Shown here: positions 48,155 to 60,175 of the stretch, piece by piece
Numbering within the stretch: position 1 is the stretch's first letter
Layout: every line of letters starts with the position of its first letter
NCBI GenBank assembly: GCA_963920765.1
Contig: OY987247.1
Span: forward strand, 7,722,471-7,786,470
Reading direction: 5' to 3'
Length of the DNA: 64,000 nucleotides
Origin: Ulota crispa
Taxonomy: Eukaryota > Streptophyta > Bryopsida > Orthotrichales > Orthotrichaceae
Program-made: the position numbers and the translations under genes
The notes under the pieces: model-generated
Told to the model about the DNA's origin: nothing
Seen by the model: only the letters and a program-made list of their open reading frames with translations
The model's database searches: none

Positions 48155-48962
48155 GCCTCATTCTCATTGGGACGTTCACCAGCCGTTGAGTCAGCCGTGA
48201 TCACTGTTCTACATGAGTCACACGGATTCTCATTCTCATAGGCAAGGTGCGTGAGAGGAATATATATGAATAAAAACACACAAGCATAAACTAAATACAT
48301 AAGCAAAAACTAAAAGTACAAGAAAGTTTCAAATCCCCAATACTAAGAAGGTTCCACATCATTATTGCCACCTTTTGAGGTCATACATGGAACCTTCTCA
48401 ATAGTTGCTTGAAATGGGGAAATGCATCATATGAGAGAACTTGTTTTATTGACACATTCTAAATACTGTACGTTTGAAGGCCCATTCCCATTGCACAATT
48501 GGACGTGTTTGGGTGAGAATCTTTTTGTCTTCTTCCCTGACATGGGTTCACCAACATGGGTTTGAAATGAGTCTCTTAAACATATTTAGAATGCATGAGT
48601 AAAACAAGTTCTTTCATATGACGCATTCCCCCATTTCAAGCAACTAATGAGAAGGTTCCATGTATGACCTCAAAAGGTGGTAGTATTGATGTGGGACCTT
48701 CTTGGTGGTGGAATTTTGAAACTTCCTTGTGCTTTTAGTCTTTGCTTGTATATTTTTGTTCATGCACATTCCTCTCAAACATTTTGCCAATGATGTGACT
48801 CATCTTAGAACAGTGATCACAACTGACGAATTGTTGGTGGACGTCCCAATGAGAATGGGGCATGAAAGACTCATTTCAAACCCATGTTGGTGGACCTACA
48901 CCAAGAAGAAGACAAAAAGATTCTCACCCAAACACGTCCAATTGTCCAATGGAAATGGGCCT
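48155..48962. repeat. Long imperfect palindrome with a 100-bp terminal inverted repeat
   Basis: The arm at about 48155-48465 is repeated in inverse orientation at about 48590-48865. Separately, 48477-48585 recurs inverted at 48870-48962 (ends AAGGCCCATTCCCATTG and GGAAATGGGCCTT). The part 48477-48962 therefore resembles a Mutator-type element with long terminal repeats. The left arm is a rearranged piece of another copy. No frame of note. Confidence 0.62.
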
Positions 48963-49744
48963 TAACCCTTGAGCGTCTCAGCGCCCCATATATTGCCTCC
49001 TACTATTTTCAATTCTTGTTTTGAGGGACTAGATCTAACTTTTTGGTCTTACTTTACACTACAACTATGAAGGCATTCAAGTTGTCCATGCCAATGGAGT
49101 AATGGCAAGGAAAGCCAAATGTTGTACAAGTGCTACAAGAGATTTGATTGGGTGAAAACATCATATGGGGAGTGGTGGCACCGTATAAGGCGTGTTAGCA
49201 AGTAGTGTTTTACAAACTACAACCGATCAATATCCCTTGCAAGCTTCCTTGTTTAAGCTTTGTGGTAGCGGGAAAGTTCTCAGCAAGGGTTCAAACATGT
49301 TCTGGACCCTTATTATGGCAACCGTCACCAATTGTGCCGGTCATTGTTTTCTGTGCAATAGCGATTTGAAACCCTAAAACTTGACATAAAAAGAAGTGCA
49401 ATCTTCAATAATTTACAAGTGTGTGCGTTCACATCTAATCTTGCTACTCACAAAATTTGAGATGAATCCGAGGCTTATAGAATTTTGTAAAAATCATCAA
49501 ATCGCAACGACCTACCAAAAAATGAGGTTTTGTCATCACATGTTGTTTGATCAAATGTTATAATCTCCCATCTCCTGCGGTAAATTGTTCCCAAAATTTT
49601 CAAACCATTTTCTAAGTAAGTGCTCTACTACTTTCAATGGCCACTTTTTGTGGATCATCCGATTGATCGAGATACAATACATTAAAGTGGTCGGTCTCCA
49701 AAAACCTTGATTTTTGTGAAAACAGCCTCGGCGCTCAGTCATGT
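48963..49744. other. Intergenic, solitary TTAA-type end at left
   Basis: TTAACCCTTGAGCGTCTC at 48962 has the layout of a TTAA-element end, but no partner was found. The rest is intermediate in composition, with no recognised gene. Confidence 0.35.
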
Positions 49745-51410
49745 GCCTCTAGAGTCTAGTTCCTTCTCCAGTGCTCTTGCATGCTTGCGATCTCTCTGGA
49801 GTCTGGACGATGTCTAGTGGATCGATCCGAGACGGGGTGTTCCATTACAGCAAACACCCCGTTTGTGTCCCGGTTATGTGCGCCCATGCTCTCATTATTT
49901 GCTTTCGTCTTACGCGCAACTATCGCGCGTGCATCACAAGTGAGTTGCTTTGACCTTCTGCTGACTTTGGCGGAGCATTGCTTTGGCTTTGGATTGCATC
50001 TAGTTGGTGCAGGGGCCTTTTGAAGTGTATTCAAGGCCTATCAATCAGGTACATGCTTCTCTTTCATCTCCGTTGGTGTTCTTTTCCGATTCCTTCACGA
50101 ATTATTCCCATTGCTTGCTTTCTCAACCATCACGCTAGAATTGTAGCGCTTGCTTGCTTCACCGACCATCACACTTGAACTGTAGCGCTTGCTTGCTTTA
50201 CCGACTGTCATGTAGAGCTTGCTTGCTTTACCGACCTGTCATGCTTGTACTGAAGTGTTTGCTGACATTACCGACCATCACGCTTGAAGTGTAGCGCTTG
50301 CTGGCTAGCTTTACCGACCGTCACTTGCTTTAGCTAAGTTACTGCCATGTGTAGATTGTAATGCTTGAGAAATTTCAGTTCCTCTGAAAGTGATCTGGAG
50401 TTCTAATTCTAGGGTTTAGGCTGTTGATGTGAGCGGCATGTAGGCTGCAAGTGGCCACATTGTTGAGTCCAGTCATCGCTTGTAAGGTAGCCCTAATCTG
50501 TAGAGTACAGCATTCTTCACTTAATGCGTGCCGTCCAAAATAGATAATTTCTACGAGACAATGTGTTTGGAATCGTTATGTCCAAAGTTTGCTTGTAGCA
50601 TCTTGTTATGGAGTACTTTAATCAAGTGTCCACCTTCAAGGCGACCAGTTCTCCCATCCAAGATGTAAGTTCTCCGACTATGAGATTTGAGGCAGTTATA
50701 CAAAGATCTCTCCCCATGTATCGAATCTTTAAGTTACAGGCATGGAAATAAACAGATCGACCAGGTGAACCGTGTGTGTGTTTGTGGATTTCAGCTGATC
50801 TGGCATCCGGCTTTTTTTATGCCACGATGAACCTTGTAAATGATCATTGCTACTCATATGTGCCTCCGCTTTGCTTAGGGGCATATGGGATAGACGCTTG
50901 CTTGCTCTACACCAAGCAAGCAAGCTCTAAGCAGAATACTGCTGTTGCTGATGATTGCTGTTTGACTTAGTATGAGATGCACTGGCTGCACAAAGTCATG
51001 ATGCACTTTATGCACTTAGGTCTGTGGTTGTTAAATTACTGGCATTGACATAATTTAGGGTGCAAAAATGACGACATTGAAGTCATATAAAGTAGGACAG
51101 TATAAGTTTGAACTTTAGAGCGCCGTCCTTGAGAAGTGCTTTTGTGCTGAACATCCGCAAATCCGAAGAAATTGGCGTTCCTGGTGTTTCGAAGTCTCAA
51201 TCATAACATGAACACCCACGGCAGGTTGTGGACCGTTTGGCCAGCAACTGCTTCCTGAGTGTATGTTTTATGTTTTTTGGGACCCAAATGCTGGGTTGCA
51301 CAAATGGTTTGAAAGCTTCTTGGTGATCCGGCAACAGGGTGACTGATGAACATATATGCACGCATGAACTGGAACTACTTCTGCAATCTAGGAATGACGA
51401 GCAATGTTTT
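49745..51410 (+). repeat. Duplicated segment, copy A
   Basis: Collinear with 57125-60175 over its full length, with high similarity (for example CAAACACC, GTTTGTGTCCC, and GATGCACTTTATGCACTTAG). Composition is GC-richer than most of the window. A donor-like CAATCAG|GTACATGC is kept in both copies. It may be the leader region of a gene family whose body follows (53.5 kb for this copy). No coding frame is shared in an intact form, so it is called a duplication, not a gene. Confidence 0.75.
50111..50330 (+). repeat. Minisatellite, about 36-40 bp unit
   Basis: About five diverged units of the type GCTTGCTTTACCGACCATCA plus CTTGAACTGTAGC. Copy B of the duplication has only two or three units at 57560-57670, so unit number changed after the duplication. 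Confidence 0.72.
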
Positions 51411-52450
51411 TGTCATGACAGAACTTGCAAAGGCAAGGTGTGTGGTGTAAGCTAATATTTTTGTAGTTAATCTAATGCGTAATTGGTAAGTTCACCTCTT
51501 GCTTCGTTTGCGGAGTCCTCTACAGAGACACTGTTCATAGAACCCTTGTTTGTAAAAAAAAATTAAGCTTTATCATTGGATGTAGTTCAAATGTAACCTT
51601 CATTGTGATTCTAAATTAAATCAAGGTCTCCAAATCCAAATTTGAATTTGAAATTTCCATATTCAGCTTGTTGATGGTAAATATCTAAAATTTACTCCTC
51701 TCCTTGTGTGCAAATATCAAACCTTGGGTGTGCTCATATCAATTTCCATAAATAAACATGCACAAAATTTTGGTCACCTTAGTTGCAATGCCTACTTTTG
51801 ATATAATATGAGGTGGTCCGGAAAAAACCAAAAGCTAGTTCAAAGCTAACCGATTGAAATGGGAAAAAACCATTTGCGATTGTAAACATTGGCTGAAAAG
51901 TCGGTTGAAAATCTAATCATTCAATATTTGTAAAATTTAATAGAAAAATAATGTAAAAATTTCCTTCATAAATCGATTCGAAAATTGAAAGAAATGAACC
52001 ATAGAAATTCAGGACCCAGATGAGGCCTATTTTTGATATTTCTAAATTGTGAGGACTGTTTTCAAAATATGGCCAATTGTCAGGCCTATTTTTGATATTT
52101 TTCCATTAAACAATGGGGTGTTTATCCTTTGTTGAATGTGCATTGATTTCTTCAAAACTCTATAGTTATCATTGTTGTTTTTTAAAAGATTAATGTTTTT
52201 TTTGTTTTGTTGTGAGCAATTAGATGAGAAATTATGGTTTTTTTAAAGTATTTGAAATTTGACCTATGACTATGAGAGGTGGGCAACAAAATCAATAGTA
52301 AGATATGGAATCAGTTTTGTGACAAAATGATGCTTGTTTTGTGAAAGATTTAACGCAAGTTAGTCAAGAATATTTGAAGTAAGGCATTGCCATTTGAAAC
52401 ATCATCATAAACTAGAGTACTTGTATTTGCTCTTTTGAGTATGTTATAAC
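51411..52450. other. Intergenic with a half copy of MITE family D
   Basis: From 51548 to 51747 the right half of a family D element is present (ends CTCATATCAATTTCC); the left half is missing. The rest is AT-rich with nothing recognised. Confidence 0.5.
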
Positions 52451-53364
52451 TCAACCCCTAAAATTCTTTCATGTTTAGAGGTCCAAAATTGCTTCAAAAT
52501 ACTAGTCCCCAAATTAGGGCCAAAATCTTCATTGAAACTTACTTTTTAACAAATCCAACCATAGAATCTATTGGTTGACTTGCACAAGTACATTGTTCCA
52601 AAATTTCAGAATGAATATCCCCACTAGTTGCAAGATCAATGTGCTTAAACTTCTAAATGTAGACTTTTCTATTCCTTTCTAGAAGGTGAAGTTTTGTTTT
52701 TCAAACATTATAGAGAAAAACACGTATGTTGTATTTCTTGTGCAATTTTGGCAATATGTTGGAAAATGGGTTGAAAGCATATATAAAAAAATTAACCAAA
52801 AAAATTTTGGATTCATTTTTACAAAAATTGTAAAGTGAAAGGTATTGATGAATGAAAGATATAACTAATATGCTAATAAGTTTTGGAAGAATTTGAAAAT
52901 TGTTAATCCCAATGATAAAAATGCTCTAATAGACAATTAGTAACTTTAATTTTAATTTGAAAATTTTCAAAATTGAGAGTAAAAGATAACTTTATATGTT
53001 TTTTCTACCCTCTTCCTACCTTCATTGCCCGCAAAATGAAAGTCCTTTTAACTCTTACCTCATTATTTGGAATTGAGTGATTTAATTTTTTTTGGCTAGG
53101 TATCAATTTATAAAATTCTATTATATATATATATATATATATGTATATATTTTTTGCTGCTTGGTTTGACATTGAAATTGAAAAAACCTTCTAACTTTTG
53201 CATTACTTATTGGAATGACATGAAATAAAGCTTCACATGTAGATTATGATGAATAGCATCTATCCTAAAAAAATTCATGAAAAATTTCCAAGTTATGAAT
53301 CCAATAGAGCCTGCCCGAGTTCTCATAAAGCCCAAAGTGGGCTCTTTGGTCCTTTAGGGGTTAA
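52451..53364 (-). mobile_element. TTAA element, family A, copy 4
   Basis: Reverse orientation. The right end reads inward as TTAACCCCTAAAGGACC and then the CCCAAAG-type hairpin arms. The left end has TCAA instead of TTAA. It includes a (TA)n tract near 53125. It lies about 85 bp upstream of the helical-domain locus. Confidence 0.74.
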
Positions 53365-53499
53365 AAGACAATGCTAGAAATCCTTGAAGTTGCATCTAGT
53401 GTTGATACTTGGTGCATTCTCATTCATTGGTAGTTATGAATTGATGGCTTGTGCGTGATAACATGTTGTCAATGCTTTGCAGCAATTCACTTAGTAGAT

Positions 53500-56400
53500 A
53501 TGGATGCTCTTTCATTGGTGTTAGAGTTTGGGAAAGGGTTGTGGAGTTTGAAGACCATGTACGAGCAACATGGTGACAACAAAAAGGGTATGAAGGAGCT
53601 CGTGAGTTTCATTGAAGATTATGAGCAACAGATTCCAAAGTTAAGAGACCGTTTCAAGGGAAGTGGGGGTAATGACCTTAGTAATTTTGCCTTGAAACAG
53701 TTGGAAAGGGATATCTTAGAGGCCAACAATGAGCTTGGAAAGTTGTCACAAAAGAAGAGATTCTTTCAAATATTCAACTCAAATGAGAGGAAGGAGAGTA
53801 TTGCAAAGTTACACATGAAGGTGATGGCATTTGTGCAAAAGGCTTTGGGACTTGCAAGCCTGTCCATGCTCTTAGATATAAAAGCAAGTGCTTTGGAGTC
53901 ACATGAAGAGTTGAAAGCACTTATAATTTCTTGCATTGGGAGCATGCAAGGGCCAAAACTTTTGGAAGTGAGAAATGAGGTGGTGCAAGCATGCGCTTCT
54001 ACCCATGTAGAAGAAAAGTTTTGGCAAGACATTTTGGCAGCGGTGGACAATCAATGTGATGCACTTATGTCACAAGAGACATTGGATTTGTATCATGATA
54101 CCATAACAACAAAGTTGATGATTGATCCAATTACAGCCATAGATGGAAACACGTAGTGTTGATGGACAATCATTGACAACAACTTGACAAAGGATCCTAG
54201 TAATCCTAATGTGGCCTTGTCCATTATGATAGATAATTTGACTATCCAGAGAAGTTTGTTTGAGAGATTTCCAAATCAAGCCAAGAAGTTCCGTTCCTGT
54301 CGCAATGAGTACCGAAGACAGTCATTGTCATTGGCACGGGAAGGATTTTGGGGTGATGCAGCCTTGGGTTTGCAACACGTTCTTGAATGGGATAAAAATG
54401 ATGGAGAGTGTGATGCCACTTTACAACAAGTGCAAGAAGCTCTAAAACAAGCAAGAGAAGTTTTTGTTGAACTTTCAGCAATGACATCAAATGTGGTATG
54501 TTGATTCCTTGGACTTGTGATTTTGTTGTACATTTGAAAAACCTTGGAGAAGTGCCATATGTTTGAAAGTGAAATGAAAATTTGGTGAGAGGAAGTGGTG
54601 CATTTGAAGGATTAGAGAGAAACCATTTGGCTCTAGGTGCAATTGTGAAAATCTTGTCAAAGAGATAGTTTCAATGAAGGTCTATAATGGAGTTGATGAA
54701 GATGGTGATATTCATTATATGGTTGTTGTGCTTTAAAGTCTAGTTGATTATTCCTTGAGAGTAGGTGATGATTATCTTGCAAAGTTGAAGTTGTCATCTT
54801 TATTATCCTATTTTGAGTACTTTTTGAGTTGTCTATTACAAGATGAATATGGAAGACTCACAAGTAGTCTTTGAAAATAGAGTACTTCATAGTGGCACAA
54901 ACAACTTGTATTGAATGGTTAAATTGCATGTTCTATTGAGGAGCTTGAAGTCCCTAGGTTCTTTTAGGCTTGTATCAAAATGGGATGTTTTGCACATTTG
55001 TTTCAATTTCAATGATTGCGATTAGAATACTATTTATTCAATTACCTTGATATAGGAGATTCTTTGAAAAGGCAAGCAATGGAGGATCAATAGATTCTTG
55101 TAAGAGAAGAAAGCACATTTAAAAGTACCATTTAGCAAGGCACATATACTTAACCCTTTAAGAACCTCGCAACCATATTTTGGTCGCTAGGAGTAGTTTT
55201 TGGCTTGTAGGTTGAAATCGCTCAATAATTTGCAATTTGATCTTGAATTACGCATGTGATCTCAAGAATTTTGCATCTATTTCAAAAAATAACAATGCAG
55301 TCGAATATGTGAGTTGACAAATAATGATGTTTATATGGCATGGCTTCAAAATACGTATCCATATTTGGTCAAAGATGGATCAAAGCAACAACACAATACA
55401 TCAAACATCTAAGAAGAATGTCAAATTTCAATTGCACAATTCTAAAAAAAATCAAATTGCTTAAGAAATATGCTTGTATGGTTTTCTTATACGGTAGTAG
55501 TATAATTGTAGTATTTGAAGATCTACTTAAATGGTGTTGTCATTTTGGCTTTAGAATACATCATCCTACATCTAAGGCCAATTCTTGATTGCTTTTACCA
55601 ATCGGATTCTCCATAACAATTATCAAATTTCTTGAAGAAATGTTTTAGGGTAGCAAAGAAAATGGGATTTTTGACCCTTTTTGTCCACTTAGCTACACCT
55701 TGTAATTGCTATTTTTGTTTATTTTATGTGAAACTAGTCTTGTTGGAAAGGTGGGAAACCTTGCTTTCTAGAAATGTAAGGCTCTTTTCAATCAAAGCTT
55801 GCATGAAGCGGTAACAATCAAAACCACACAAGCATGAAACACTAGAGATTTTTTGCATACAGCTCACTCAATCATTATTATGTTTCACCTCCAGCAGTAG
55901 ATCTAGCTAAAATTTTGGTGCTTTAAAGTGAACAACTTGTACTTCCCATTTGTACGGTTGGATTACTGAAAATGGGTCCATATTTGAGTTAATTGCACAT
56001 CTAAGCTTTCAGCCCTTGTTTTTAGTGGGTTTTGTGAAAATGAGTGTGGTCCTTAAAGGGTTAAATTGCACAAAACATTGACATTGAAGATGTGTGTTAA
56101 TTTTTAGGTATTGGGTAAATGTGCAAATGCCTTGCAATTTGCAAAGAAGGTAGATGAATCTAAAGATAATAATCCTTTGGTATTGAGCAATAGATGGAAA
56201 GAGAGCCTAATCAAGTGGTCCTAACCAACTTGTGTATACCAATTAATTCAACTTTATTTAAAATGTTCTAGTCAAGGCACTCAACATAATTATGTTGATA
56301 GGAGTCTTGTATCCTAATAATGATAGCATTCATGTAATGAATGATGTACGTGTTTGAGGATGGAGGGCAAATTTCTATATATGCTACGTAAAGATTGAGC

Positions 56401-56785
56401 TTGAATCTAATAATGCTTTCATGTTTTAAGATCATGGTGCAAGTTAAGATTAATCAACAAGCGCAAAGTTGGATTTGGGAACTTGAAGGAGTTGAGTGTC
56501 ATCAAATCTAGTAATGCGATTACATTGAAGAGGAATGGTGCTGCTAAAAGATTGTCTGGGAAGTATGGAGAAGCATTGGAGGACTTGGACAAGGCCAATA
56601 GCCTTGAATCAAATGATCCTTTCACATTGTATGAGCGCGGTTTGGTCAAGAGATTGTTGGGGAAGTATAGGGAAGCATTGGAGGACTTGAACAAGGCCAA
56701 TAGCCTTGAACCAAATGATCCTTTCATATTGAAGGAGCTTGGTGTGGTCAAGAGAGAGTTGAGAAAGTTCAAGGGGGCATTTTAG
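53500..56785 (+). pseudogene. Helical-domain / U-box / TPR gene, decayed
   Basis: Exon 1 (about 53482-54495) starts at ATG 53500 after a TTTGCAG acceptor-like site. Residues 1-170 are an all-helical domain resembling the four-helix N-terminal domains of MLKL/RPW8-type proteins (LERDILEANNELGKLSQKKR helix, then KLHMKVMAFVQKALGL). Residues about 197-250 resemble a U-box: TITTKLMIDPITAIDGNT, where the family has a CPIT...LM.DPVT..DGHTY pattern. Two in-frame stops (54154-54156 and 54160-54162) fall where the conserved Tyr and Arg would be, and the same frame continues after them. A TPR-like helix pair follows. The donor GTATGT (54496) and acceptor TTTTTAG (56107) join in phase to a TPR-like exon (LGKCANALQF). 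After a frame break, 56414-56785 holds two clear 34-residue TPRs (GKYREALEDLNKANSLEPND) plus partial ones. The intron holds a TTAA element. U-box E3 and TPR signalling functions are family knowledge only; the locus is probably dead. Confidence 0.6.
55150..56064 (+). mobile_element. TTAA element, 915 bp, in the pseudogene intron
   Basis: Begins TTAACCCTTTAAGAACC and ends GGTCCTTAAAGGGTTAA; read inward, the ends share TTAACCCTTTAAG then ACC. The stem ACCA/TGGT lies just inside the left end. The interior is unrelated to families A-C. It lies wholly within the intron 54496-56107. Confidence 0.68.
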
Positions 56786-57124
56786 GTTTTAGACAAAACC
56801 AATTTACTTTGTATCTAATGATTTGTTGAATTTGCATTTGAGGAACTTATTACTATACATGAATAGTTGGTAATGTATGCAATAATATTAGACAATTCAA
56901 GTAAACAATTGTTCTAGAATGTAATGGTGTTGAAAAAATGATGTGCAAGTAGGCAAGAATGTTAAAATATTGGAGTCAAATTTGTGTTTTTGAACCTAGT
57001 GAAGTATTTCTAGTGTAACTAATAAATGGATTGATTAATAGATTGAAGCACTATGAAACCTAAATTAAACAAACAACATTGAGTGTAATGGTGCTCTTAT
57101 ATTGTGGGAGTCTCTTGTCTTGTT
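56786..57124. other. Spacer after the TPR block
   Basis: AT-rich, no gene recognised. It may include the former 3' end of the TPR locus. Confidence 0.35.
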
Positions 57125-57896
57125 TTGGACAACGACCTCTCTGCCTCAAACCCCTTTTCTAGTGCTCTTGCATGCTTGCGCTCCTTGCATGCTTGAGCTC
57201 CTTGCATGTCTGCGCTTCTTGCATGCTTGCGCTCCTTGTCAACAATGTCTGGTGGATTGAGACGGTGTGTTCCATTGCAGCAAACACCCATTTGTGTCCC
57301 TATTATGTGCACCCACGCTCTCATTCTTTGCTTCCATCTTACGGGAGCTTTATTTACAACAACCGTCGCGCGTGCATCACCGGTGAGCTGCTTCAACCTT
57401 CTGCCGACTTTGGCGGAGCTTTGCTTTGGCTTTGGCTTGCATTTGGTTGGTGCAAGGGCCTTCTGAAGTGTATTCAAGGCCTATCAATCAGGTACATGCT
57501 TTTCTTTCATCTCCTTAGGTGTTCTTTTCTAATTTCTTCATGGATTATTCCCATTGCTTGCTTTCCCAACCATCATGCTTATACTGTAGCGCTTGCATGC
57601 TTGCTTTACCAATCATAATGCTTGAATTGTAGCGCTTACTTGTTTGCTTTACCAACCGTCGCTTGCTAATGCTACCGTCATGCGTGGATTGTGGCGCTTG
57701 AAAATTTTTAGTTCCTCGGAAAGTGATCGGGAGTTCAAATTCTAGGGTTTGGGTCGTTGATTCGAGCGGCATGTAGATAGGCTGCCGCAAGTGGTCATAC
57801 TGTTGAATTTTGGTCATCATCTGTGAGGTAGCCCTTATCTATAGAGTACATTCTTCACTTACTGCGCGCTGTCAGAACTAGATAATTTCTACGAGA

Positions 57897-58525
57897 GGGT
57901 GGATGCATGGTGGGGTGGACCAAAATGCGTGTCCCATTCAATTTTCAAGAACATATTTGATTGCATGGCCTATTTCTTATAGAAGAAAGAGCTTGGAAGC
58001 ATCATAAATTAGTGAATCTATTCTATACTTGTTTATAAAACAAAATATGTAATCAGTGTTTGTTAAAATTAATAATATAAGAAATAAGGGACTTTTCAAT
58101 GCATATATTTGGACTGTCCCATTCACAACATCCTATGAAAATGATAGACATAATGTATCAAGTTAGCTATAATGCATACATAGGGACTACATATGTGATT
58201 TAGCATCTTTTAAGTATTTCAAAAACATGCTATAATTTTAGAGAAGTGATATACAATAAAAGCTATGGACTTTTTAGTGCCCAAATTAAGGCTGAATGTT
58301 TAAGCAGCAATATCTTAATGATTTTAACATTTTTTTAGTTTATTTATTTTTCTTTTGCAAAAACCTTCCTAATGGCTACATGGGCTTGGTCCTATTTTTA
58401 TAATGCACATATTTTTATAAAAGAAAGCAAACACTTTCTAATCCATACTCACAGAAATCTCAGAATTATGGACTTTTTATGAGGTTTTATCCGCCGTTTT
58501 TGGTCCACTCAACCATGCAAATGCC
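57897..58525. mobile_element. Inverted-repeat element, 629 bp, filled site in copy B
   Basis: Ends GGGTGGATGCATGGTGGGG and, read inward, GGCATTTGCATGGTTGAG both run on into GTGGACCAAAA. The flank CGAGA occurs on both sides, while copy A has it once at the empty site. The interior is AT-rich without a transposase. A 5-bp duplication does not decide the superfamily. Confidence 0.7.
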
Positions 58526-58716
58526 CGAGACGATGTGTATGTAGTTGTTATGTCCAAAGCCAAAGTCTGCTTGTAGCATCTTGTTACGGAGTACTTTAAT
58601 CAAGTGTCCACCTTCAGGGCAACTAGCATTTAGTTTTTCTCCCTTCCAAGGTTTAAGTTCTCAAGTTATGAAATTGGAGGCAATATGCAAAGATCTCTTC
58701 CCATGTGTTGAATCTT

Positions 58717-59002
58717 GGGAAAACTTCATGGATACCCTTGAAGTTTGCAATATTTTTATAGATACCCTTGCTTTTTCATAAATATCACAAATACCCTTTG
58801 GGCCAAAAAATTTAGACATTTGTTTTGATGTGCATGTCACTTCCCTTCTTCCTTTGTGCGCATGCAAAGCAAGAAAGAAGTAGTGTGCGCACAAAAAGAG
58901 AAATAAGTAACATGCATAACAAAGATATTTATGATCTTTCTGAAAAAGTAGGGGTATCTATGAAATTATTGCAAACTTCAGGAGTATCCATGAAATTTTC
59001 CC
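58717..59002. mobile_element. Mutator-type MITE, family E, copy 2
   Basis: Begins GGGAAAACTTCATGGATA and ends ATCCATGAAATTTTCCC. The 9-bp flank TTGAATCTT is perfect on both sides; copy A of the duplication carries a single, slightly different site at the same place. Relative of 9007-9319. Confidence 0.82.
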
Positions 59003-59429
59003 TTGAATCTTTAAGTTATAGGCCTAGGAGTAAATAGATTGACAAGTTGAACGGAAATGTGTGCGCTCGTGGATTTCAGCTGAACTGACATCCGGCTTTT
59101 GTTATGCCGTGATGAACCTCATTAATGATCATTGGTGCTCAGAGGTGCCTTTGGGGGCGTATGAGGTAGAAGCTTGCTTGCCCTGCACCAAGCGAGCAAG
59201 CTTTAAGTAGATTACTGCTGTTGCTCTTTTTGTCGGTGGTTGTGATGTACAATGCGTTCGGCTACAATTTTTGGTTGGTGTACATGACCAGATGATTGAT
59301 GTTTCACTTAATGGGGAATGCAATGGCTGCACGATTCATGATGCACTTTATGCACTTAGGTCTGTGGTTGTAGATTACTTTGCATTGACGTAATTTAGGG
59401 TGCCAAAATGACAACGCTGAAATCATATA

Positions 59430-59839
59430 GGGAATTGATATGTGCACACCGGGGGTTGATATTTGCATACCCTAGGGTAAATTATGGATTTCTACCATCA
59501 AAAAGTTGAACTTGAGAAATTTTGAATCCAGATTTGGACTCAAAGATCATGATTTAATTTAGAACCATAAAAAAGGTTGCAACTGAACAACACCTAGTGA
59601 AAAAGCTTAGCTAGGGAAAAAAATGTTACTTTTACTTTTGTTTGTAAGAAAAGATAAGCTTTTTCATTGGGTGTTGTTTAATTGCAACCTTTTTATGGTT
59701 CTAGACTAAATCATGGTCTCTAAGTCCAAATCTGAATTCAAAATTTTCAAAATTAGCTTTTTGATGGTAGAAATCTATAATTTACCTCCGAGGGGGAGTG
59801 TGCAAATATCAACACCCCGGTGTGCACATATCAATTCCC
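59430..59839. mobile_element. MITE family D, copy 4
   Basis: Begins GGGAATTGATATGTGC and ends GCACATATCAATTCCC. The 8-bp flank ATCATATA is present on both sides; the empty site in copy A reads GTCATATAAAG. The ends are nearly perfect, so the copy looks young. Confidence 0.82.
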
Positions 59840-60175
59840 ATCATATAAAGTAGGACAATATAAGTTTGGATTTTAGGGCGCCCTCCTTGAGAAGTGCTTT
59901 TGTGGTTAACATCCGCAAATTTGAAGAAATTGGCGTTCATGGAGTTGCGTTCCTGTGGTTTCTGAAGTCTCATTCTTAACATAAACACCCATGGCAGGTT
60001 GTGGACTGCCTATCTAGGAATTGCTTCTTGAATGTATGCTTTCTGTTTTTTGGGACTCAAATGTTGGGTTGCACAAACGATTTGAAAGCTTCTTGGTGAT
60101 TTGGCAAAGGAGTGACTGACGAATATATGTGCACGCATGATGTGGAAATGCTTTTGTAACTTAGGAATGACCCTG

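Larger units (their letters stand above)
57125..60175 (+). repeat. Duplicated segment, copy B
   Basis: Second copy of 49745-51410, enlarged to 3.05 kb by three insertions that copy A lacks (57897-58525, 58717-59002 and 59430-59839). The minus-strand frame at 57097-57477 and plus frames at 57172-57618 and 57206-57466 have relatives in copy A, but differ in frame and end, so they are not supported as proteins. Confidence 0.75.

Noticed and set aside
54154-54162. Stops in the U-box segment as sites of RNA editing or read-through
   Set aside because: U-to-C editing that removes stops is known in organelles of some seed-free plants, not in nuclear transcripts. The further frame break before the TPR block favours a dead gene.
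49756-57618. Related minus-strand frames in the two duplicated segments (49756-50034 and 57097-57477)
   Set aside because: They start alike (MNTLQKA) but soon differ by frame and length changes, which indicates shared DNA rather than a shared protein.
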